From: Malachius bipustulatus
Taxonomy: Eukaryota > Arthropoda > Insecta > Coleoptera > Melyridae
NCBI GenBank assembly: GCA_910589415.1
Contig: OU342639.1
Span: 28,776,268-28,840,267, forward strand
Reading direction: 5' to 3'
DNA length: 64,000 nucleotides
The notes under the pieces: model-generated
Seen by the model: the letters and a program-made list of their open reading frames with translations, nothing else
The model's database searches: none
What the model was told of the DNA's origin: nothing
Made by a program: the position numbers and the translations under genes
Shown here: piece by piece, positions 58,147-64,000 of the stretch
Position numbering within the stretch: position 1 is the first letter of the stretch
How the letters are laid out: the number at the start of each line of letters is the position of its first letter

Positions 58147-59875
58147 ATGGAATTTGAAGCCGATACTAGTGTAAAACAAATTAATCAGGGATCAAGAAAA
58201 AAACAAAAGAAGGAAACTTCGAGATGCAAATTAAAAATTTTGAGGTGAGTAACAATCAGTTATAAATTTATTTTATGAAATTTCATATATTAATCTTTGA
58301 ACAGGTATAATAATTCTGATCCAAGCTTCAAAAAATACAAGAGGGTTTGCAACCACAATGGCCCCACTTATTATTGTTCAATGCTGACTCTAAGTGATAT
58401 AAAAGAAATACGCAGATCTTTTTATGAAACAAATAGCAAAATTGAAGACTGCCATTTTCTATCTGCATATGCACCACAACGAAGAAGGTCGTCAAGCAAT
58501 GAAAATAAGACACGAAAATTTTCTGTTAGTTATTTCTTACCTAAATCTACTACAAGAAAAAAACATCAAGTTTGTCAGAGCATGTATTAGGTGTTTTGAA
58601 TATCAGCAAGAATCGTGTTAACCGCGTCAGAAAATTATGTTTTGAGGGAACAGTTCCAAAAGAATCTAGGGGAGGGGACAGAATTTCAAACAAATATACA
58701 TATACTGAGAAAAAGCAAAGCATCAGAGAGTTTATTGATATGCTTCAAGCAAAAGAACTCCATTATAACAGATCAAAATCGAAACGCATATACCTGGATT
58801 GCACTTTGAACATGAAAAAATTATTCACCCTGTACACAGAACAATGCCCACCGCATTTAAAGGAAACAATTCGATATGTTTAGAAACATATTCATAAAAG
58901 AATATAACATCGGATTCAGTAATCCTGCTTCGGATTGTTGCGCGCAGTGCTCAAGGCTGACAAATCTGAAAAAAAAAGAAGGAGACCAAGAAAAACGTCG
59001 AAAATGCACAAAAAAAGTGCTAATGCAATTTATGAATTATTGCGCGAAACCCCGGAAAATTGCGTAACTTTTTGATCTTTAACAAGTACAGCCTTTGTCT
59101 CGTACACCGATCAACGATGCTTTCTATTCGCATCAAGTTAGCCTTTACAGTAGTTTCTGCTGCGTTGACAATAAAGCCAGGAATCCGACTTTTTATTTGT
59201 GAACTGAAGACCAGGCCGGCAGACGCTCTGAAGAAGTAGGCTCTGCTGTACTAAATCATTTGGACAGTCTTAATTTTGATAATGTTTCAAGAGTGAGATT
59301 ATTCTGCGATGGCTGCGGTGGGTAAAACAGAAATGCCTATACCTATAATCCATGCCCTATATTATTGGCTGAAATTTAAAGCCACACCATCTGTTATCGA
59401 AATATGCATAGCATTTTCTGTTCGAGAGCACTCCTTTTTGCCAGCAGATAGGGAATTCGGTCGTGTCGAAAAAGATTTAAGGAAGAACTTTTCAACGAAA
59501 AATTAACGGTATATCAGAAATGAAGATTATTTGTTTGAAAAAAAAAAACAATGAAAATGTTACCTTTTGTGGTTTTCCCCACTACAGATTTCGGACTGGT
59601 CTGGAAAAGTTCACAAAAATTATCAAGCCAAAAGCCATAGATATACAGGCTGCGGATTTGACTCCAAAACAAATTAATTCTGAAAGAGGTATACCGGATA
59701 AGAAAAAGAAATCTTTGAGAAATCTTTTAGTAAAGCAATTTGGGTCAGACTGGGAAAAAGATGAAGACTTACTTACTCTGGTATAAAGAACTCTTGGTTA
59801 AAGAAGGAGCTGATGTGGAACAGAACATAGCAGTTTGCGTTTGTCTTGAAGAGGAACCGGCTGTGCATATTTAAA
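58147..59875 (+). pseudogene. DUF7869-like putative transposase gene with one intron, decayed
   Basis: Exon 1 (58147-58244) starts MEFEADTSVKQINQGSRKKQ and ends at a GTGAGT donor. The acceptor is at 58303-58304 and the frame continues YNNSDPSFKKYKRVCNHNGP. Later blocks are VCQSMY|LGVLNISKNRVNRV (frameshift near 58590), ESRGGDRISNKYTYTEKKQS, ELHYNRSKSKRIYLDCTLNM, FIKEYNIGFSNPASDCCAQC, INDAFYSHQVSLYSSFCCVD, TEDQAGRRSEEVGSAVLNHL, VSRVRLFCDGCGG, SFLPADREFGRVEKDLR and a C-terminal part ending at about 59785 or later. I recall this order from a widespread insect protein family annotated DUF7869; that name is from memory. At least three frameshifts and four in-frame stops (for example 59080-59082 and 59320-59322) make it non-functional. 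Confidence 0.65.
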
Positions 59876-60106
59876 ATTAAAATTTTCATAGCAATTTATG
59901 ATTTAAAGGGTAAAATAGATTTTTATTTAATGTTTTTTATGAGAATATTGAGAATGTTTAATTTTAGGTTAAATTCTTCATAATACAAATTGTGAGGAGA
60001 AAAAATAATAAGTAAGTGAAAAAATTAATAAGTTATAAGAAAAAATATTTCAATGTGTTTTTTTGAAGAATGTTTGTTTTATGTTAAACTTTTAAACTGT
60101 GTTTTA

Positions 60107-60835
60107 TACAGTGCGCGAGAAAAGTAAGGAATAAATTCGATAAAACGGAGAGGGCTGTTTTTTTGAAAAAATAAAAAAACAGGTCGATTTTGTTTTTGAG
60201 TTGTTCAACTTTTGACATAATATTGGGGTATACAAAGTGATGCGCGAAAAAGTGGTGACGTCATCGGTATTTTTTTTAAATGGCAACCCTTATTTTTTAT
60301 TCCATTTTTTGGTACTACATTCAATTGCCAGTATGGTAATGTAATCAATTTGTAACCTTAAATAAGGAAAATTCTGAGAAAACAGCTTGTGAGTCGAAAT
60401 TGTGCACTTTTTACTAATATGAAAATCGGAACATTAGCGATAAAAATAAAAAAAAAATCAAATAAAAATGACTGTTTCCATGATAATTTTATAAGATCTG
60501 TCTATTAAATTAAATCTATTAAATCTGTCTATTGAATTGAATGTCTCCAAATTAAGTTATTTTCACAGAAATTTCGTCGTTTAAGGTTACAAAATGATTA
60601 CATCACCGTATTGGCAATTGAATGAAGTATCAAAAAATGGAATAAAAAATAAGGGTTGCCATTTAAAAAAAATACCGATGACGTCACCACTTTTTCGCGC
60701 ATCACCCTGTATACCCTAATATTATGTCAAAAGTTGAACAACTCAAAAACAAAATCGACCTGTTTTTTTATTTTTTCAAAAAAACAGCCCTCTCCGTTTT
60801 ATCGAATTTATTCCTTACTTTTCTCGCGCACTGTA
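60107..60835. mobile_element. Foldback MITE with TACAGTGCGCGAGAAAAGTA ends
   Basis: A 729-bp palindrome lies between TA dinucleotides, with ends TACAGTGCGCGAGAAAAGTA and the inverse. The arms are highly complementary, carrying AACGGAGAGGGCTGTTTTTT, AAAACAGGTCGATTTTGTTT, GCGCGAAAAAGTGGTGACGT and AATGGCAACCC. The right arm keeps CATCACCCTGTATA where the left arm has the decayed TATACAAAGTGATG. It is related to the arms at 6580 and 9390. It is inserted inside the TTAA-bounded element, downstream of its gene. Confidence 0.85.
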
Positions 60836-60845
60836 TAAGTTGTTT

Positions 60846-61052
60846 TTTGCCTGAGTATTTCCTAAACGAAGTCCTACCTGGAAAAAAGTTATTATTTTTT
60901 AATTTAACGAAAAAAAATTGGACAAAAATTTCGAAAATAAAAAAAAAACTGAAATTTTAATTAAAATTTAAATTTTTATTTGTTTTATTATAAAATAATA
61001 ACTTTTTTCCAGGTAGGGCTTCGTCAAGGAAATACTCAGGCAAAAAAAAATC
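60846..61052. repeat. Inverted repeat of about 50-bp arms
   Basis: TTGCCTGAGTATTTCCTAAA, CGAAGTCCTACCTGGAAAAA and AGTTATTATTTT on the left are mirrored on the right (AATAATAACTTTTTTCCAGG, TAGGGCTTCGTCAAGGAAAT, ACTCAGGCAA). The spacer is AT-rich and about 105 bp. It sits just inside the right end of the TTAA-bounded element and next to the nested MITE. It is probably another small non-autonomous element. Confidence 0.7.
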
Positions 61053-61238
61053 AACGTCTGATCTGGAAATTCTTTTTTATGCTTCTAATGCGGTTTTGTA
61101 AATTTAATTTTAGATGTCCGAATGTAAGTCATAGTGCTTTTTGTTGCACATTTGCTTATTGACGATTCTACATGCGAGCGAAATGCTCGCTAGCGACCAC
61201 TGGTTGTAAAATTCCCCTAGTGACCAATGCCTGGTTAA

Positions 61239-61797
61239 GAGATAAATTAATAACATAGCAAAGTATCAATTGCCACGTCATTTCAAATAAAAAAATAAAA
61301 AAAAATAAAAAATACATTCCATCAACAAATAAACCAATCGACAATGACTAATTACTAATTAGTCATTGTCGATTGGTGGAAGTCCAAAATAGGGAAGTTG
61401 TGGATCAAATGAAGTTTCACCATGGCTGGGAAACGCGTTGCCATTGTCCCACCTGAAAAATTCAAATACTTTTTAATTTTATAAACTTACGAGGTTTGTT
61501 TCAGAAAATAAAAATTATTGTTGAATTATTTTACATGATAAAATTCACAATAGTGCACATTTTTTGACAGACTACTAAAATACGAAATGAAATGCCATAC
61601 TTTTATATAGTATATGAAATAGAAAGTTAAAGATTGGTAAAAATTTAGGACTCGACCGATGGCAGAATATTGCCGATGGACCGATGCCGATGGTCGATGC
61701 TTTGAAATTTTATCATTTTAAGTTTGTAGCTTCACATCATAATAAAATTAAGAGGATTCAATAAAATAAAAAACATATAGGTAGGTATACACTGTGT
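61239..61797. other. Intergenic DNA with a short palindrome
   Basis: At about 61337-61376 there is a tight palindrome (CCAATCGACAATGACTAATT and its inverse). Nothing else was recognised. Confidence 0.45.
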
Positions 61798-62477
61798 CTC
61801 TTGAATTTCCGGACATACGGAATTCCCATGTTAAAATAAACTATTGGAAATATTGCCTCCCCTAATTATTTTACAGTAAAGTGTCAAATGTAAAACTTCT
61901 TAAGGAAAAAAAGCTGCTTCTCATGCTATAATTGGATTTTCATTTGGTTCATCTGTTTTTGAGAAAATCAGGAAAAACGGTACGGTTTTTCGTAGTTTTT
62001 CAAGGCTGCTTTGCTTTTGACAGATAATGCTAAAAATTATTAATTGTCAATAACTGATTGTTAAAAAGTAATTCATTCATCATTAAAACTTTAAGTGGCA
62101 AAGTATTACTTTTTAAAGAAAAACTTGTTCATAAAAATGAATTATTACACTCTTGAAGAAAAAGTAAAATTTATTGAACGACATTACTCTGGCAATTCAC
62201 TTTGAAATATTTGAGATTTGTTATTATCTTATTAGCATTATCTATCAAAAGCAAAGCAACCTTGAAAAACTACGAAAAACCGTTAAGTTTTCCCTGATAT
62301 TCTCGAAACCGGATGAACCAAATAAAAATCCAATTATACCATAAGAAGCAGCTTTTTTTCCTTAAGAAGTTTTACATTTGACATTTTACTGTAAAATAAT
62401 TAGGGGAGCCAATATTTCCAATAGTTTATTTTAACATGGGAACTCCCTATGTCCAGAAATTTAAGAGACACGGTGTA
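61798..62477. mobile_element. Foldback MITE derived from a mariner-type element, with transposase start retained
   Basis: A 680-bp palindrome is flanked by TA, with ends TACACTGTGTCTCTTGAATT and inverse TACACCGTGTCTCTTAAATT. The arms carry TAAACTATTGGAAATATTG, TTTACAGTAAA, AAGGAAAAAAAGCTGCTTCT and AAAAACGGTACGGTTTTTCG. Near the centre on the plus strand a 22-codon frame (62137-62205) reads MNYYTLEEKVKFIERHYSGN, the opening of the DUF4817-type N-terminal helix of insect mariner-like transposases. The MITE therefore looks like an internal-deletion product of such an element. Confidence 0.75.
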
Positions 62478-63660
62478 TAACGATTTATAAAAATAAAAAT
62501 AATCTCCCAATAATAGTATGGCAAATATTCTGAATTGTCATGATGTACGCTGTTATTATCTTGCCTAGAATAACAAAAATTATTAGATGCTATTAAAAAA
62601 AGAGAGAAATTTAAAGCACTAATTGTTAAGAAACAAAGTTTTTCATTAAGAATGGGACGGACACTGCGTAATTGTAGATACTTAAGGTCAAAAGAAATAG
62701 ATTGGGCTAACCTTGCTTGAGTAGAATATCACTCCTTAGGACACATGCTGTTCAATTTCATTTTTGATTCCAGTATTTTGCACAAAATAACAGAAGAAAA
62801 CCTATTAGTCATAATGTTAAGTCTAAAAGTTAGGAAACCCTGTTTCCGAGGATGAGAAATTAGCATTTGTTCGTTATTCTAACACTGATAGAGGCTGTTA
62901 CGTTACCATTAGGCTGACGTAATGAGTGTATTTCACTGACACTCAATTATTTTTCTGCTGATAGCAAATTACATTATAAAGATTTGATACCTTATCTTAT
63001 ACGTAAATTTGACTGTTAAATTTGTCGAAGTAGATTTGGAAGAGGAAAATGATTAATTCAAAACCGATTTTGCCACAGAGCAAAGTCAGTCCTAAAGAAA
63101 GCAAAAGATCAAGAAACAAAATCACTTCTAGAACTTTCCATACATAAAAAAGAAAAACAGTAAATGTAAAATTATGTAAATAAATATAATTCTGCTAATA
63201 ACAGTGAAGATTGAATGCTTTTGACTTCACAACTCCAAAATTTCAATACAATCGAAATTAATGAACCTATTTTAATTTCCGGAACTTGAAAATATGGTCT
63301 CCCAAAGTTTCAGTTTGATATGACTTGATTTTAGCTACAGTTACAATGTACTTGATGAATTGTAAATAAATATTGTTACAATAGAACACTGGGGAATTAT
63401 TCTCAAACAAGAACTGAGTTTATGATCATTGTTCTTAGTAGTAAAACTTTTGGTCTTTGAAATTCTGGAATGCAATCATATGGAACATTCCTCAGCTGTT
63501 CTAGACAGTTGAAATGACAAATCAGCTGTTCTGTGTTCTGTTGTTTAGCGTTCCAGAATACTTGTAGAATATTCTTCCATTCGTGTTCTAGAATGAATCG
63601 CGGCTATCGATGACAGGGTTGGCATGATGTATATGATGACATTTATATCTCGATATATGT
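62478..63660. other. Intergenic DNA, nothing recognised
   Basis: No protein or repeat motif beyond ordinary AT-rich sequence. A local repeat of TTCTAGAA-like words occurs at about 63540-63600. Confidence 0.4.
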
Positions 63661-63665
63661 ATAGG

Positions 63666-63800
63666 TGCGTTCGGCTATTGACTCTATTTGCTCTATTCAC
63701 TCCAAACCAGTTCGGGTATACGTTATGGAGTGAATGGAGTGAACGGAACACCGTTCGGCTATTGGTGAATGGAGTGAATAGAGTTAACTCCACAAGCCCT
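63666..63800. repeat. Inverted and direct repeats of GTTCGGCTATTG and GGAGTGAATAGAGT words
   Basis: GTTCGGCTATTG occurs twice, at about 63669 and 63753. GGAGTGAATGGAGTGAACGG and GGAGTGAATAGAGTTAACTC on the right are inverse to ACTCTATTTGCTCTATTCAC at about 63680-63702. The arrangement resembles a subterminal repeat cluster at the end of a DNA transposon. Confidence 0.5.
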
Positions 63801-63902
63801 ACCTCGTTCAAGTAGAACTTTTGCTCTTTTTTTTAGTTAGTTTGTTTATCTTAACCTAAAAACTGTGTGTGTTTAAATAAAAAATATTTATTGGGCAACA
63901 AA

Positions 63903-64000
63903 ATGGAAATGAATAGTGAACAGCTCTATTGCCTTTTCTATCAAGTTTTTAAACGTCGTTTTTGTCATTCTAAAATGTTGCAGAAATGTGATATCTCTCA
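63903..64000 (+). CDS. Start of an unidentified open frame, cut by the window edge
   Basis: An ATG at 63903 opens a frame that is still open at the last base (32 codons), beginning MEMNSEQLYCLFYQVFKRRF and ending in a Cys/Lys-rich stretch. It follows about 100 bp after a cluster of subterminal-type repeats, so it could be the first ORF of a DNA transposon entering the window. I do not recognise the protein. It may also be chance. Confidence 0.25.
   Translation, partial: MEMNSEQLYCLFYQVFKRRFCHSKMLQKCDIS

Larger units (their letters stand above)
57540..61238 (+). mobile_element. TTAA-bounded DNA transposon encoding a DUF7869-like protein
   Basis: TTAA occurs at 57540-57543 and 61235-61238. 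Immediately inside are inverted repeats of about 150 bp, GGCATTGGTCACTAGGGGAA, TTTTACAACCAGTGGTCGCT, AGCGAGCATTTCGCTC and TGTAGAATCGTCAATAAG on the left, mirrored at 61090-61234 with few mismatches. Inside is one decayed gene (58147-59875) plus a nested foldback MITE (60107-60835) and a hairpin (60846-61052). TTAA duplications are known for piggyBac and Kolobok, but the encoded protein resembles neither. Left and right flanks also share TTAAGAGATA and ATAACAYAGCAAAGTA in direct orientation, so the target was itself repetitive or duplicated. The basis is ends and layout seen directly; mobility is inferred. Confidence 0.7.

Noticed and set aside
60107..60835. Identical 60-codon frames near both ends, one per strand, as a duplicated gene
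   Set aside because: They are the two arms of a palindromic MITE translated in opposite directions.
1..64000. CRISPR array, prophage or bacterial operon
   Set aside because: No regularly spaced short repeats with unique spacers and no bacterial gene organisation; the spliced gene and retroelements are eukaryotic.

Overview
Organism. This is AT-rich nuclear DNA of a eukaryote, almost certainly an insect and plausibly a beetle. The evidence is one intron-containing metazoan gene with GT-AG introns, plus many insect-type transposable elements: Tc1/mariner elements with long inverted arms, R1/I/Jockey-like LINE fragments, Penelope-like and Gypsy-like remnants, tRNA-derived SINEs and a PIF/Harbinger relic. 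No bacterial operon, CRISPR array, rRNA or functional tRNA gene was recognised. The species is not determinable from what I can see. Host gene. The only gene I can support as intact is the mitochondrial succinyl-CoA ligase alpha subunit at 53573-55320 (+ strand, six coding exons, 330 codons plus stop). It has a catalytic histidine in GHAGAI and an arginine-containing N-terminus that suits mitochondrial import. It would act with an ATP- or GDP-forming beta subunit encoded elsewhere. Layout. 0-6 kb: a Harbinger relic, then a mariner-type element broken by an LTR-retrotransposon fragment. 6.5-9.4 kb: an inverted-repeat structure holding a mariner-type transposase fragment fused to a large LINE ORF2 fragment. 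9.6-10.8 kb: a three-armed foldback element. 11.1 kb: a SINE with perfect target duplications. 13-16.6 kb: R1-like LINE pieces. 17.4-19.4 kb: two unrelated foldback elements, one with a 10-bp target duplication. 21.3-26 kb: Gypsy, LINE and Penelope relics. 28-29 kb: a SINE and a MITE. 30.9-36.5 kb: a foldback element and a mariner-type element nested in an older foldback. 37-47 kb: LINE tails and more foldbacks. 48-53 kb: hairpins and direct repeats. 53.5-55.3 kb: the host gene. 56.8-57.5 kb: a tandem array. 57.5-61.2 kb: an element bounded by TTAA, with about 150-bp inverted repeats, encoding a decayed protein of a transposon-like family that I think is the one called DUF7869. 61.8 kb: another foldback element. 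How it fits together. At least 25 copies of one terminal motif (ACAGGGTG or its complement) occur, mostly in pairs at the ends of palindromes flanked by TA. This suggests that one Tc1/mariner-like transposase family mobilised several families of non-autonomous foldback elements. Every transposase seen here is broken. The most novel-looking object is the 3.7-kb TTAA-bounded element.
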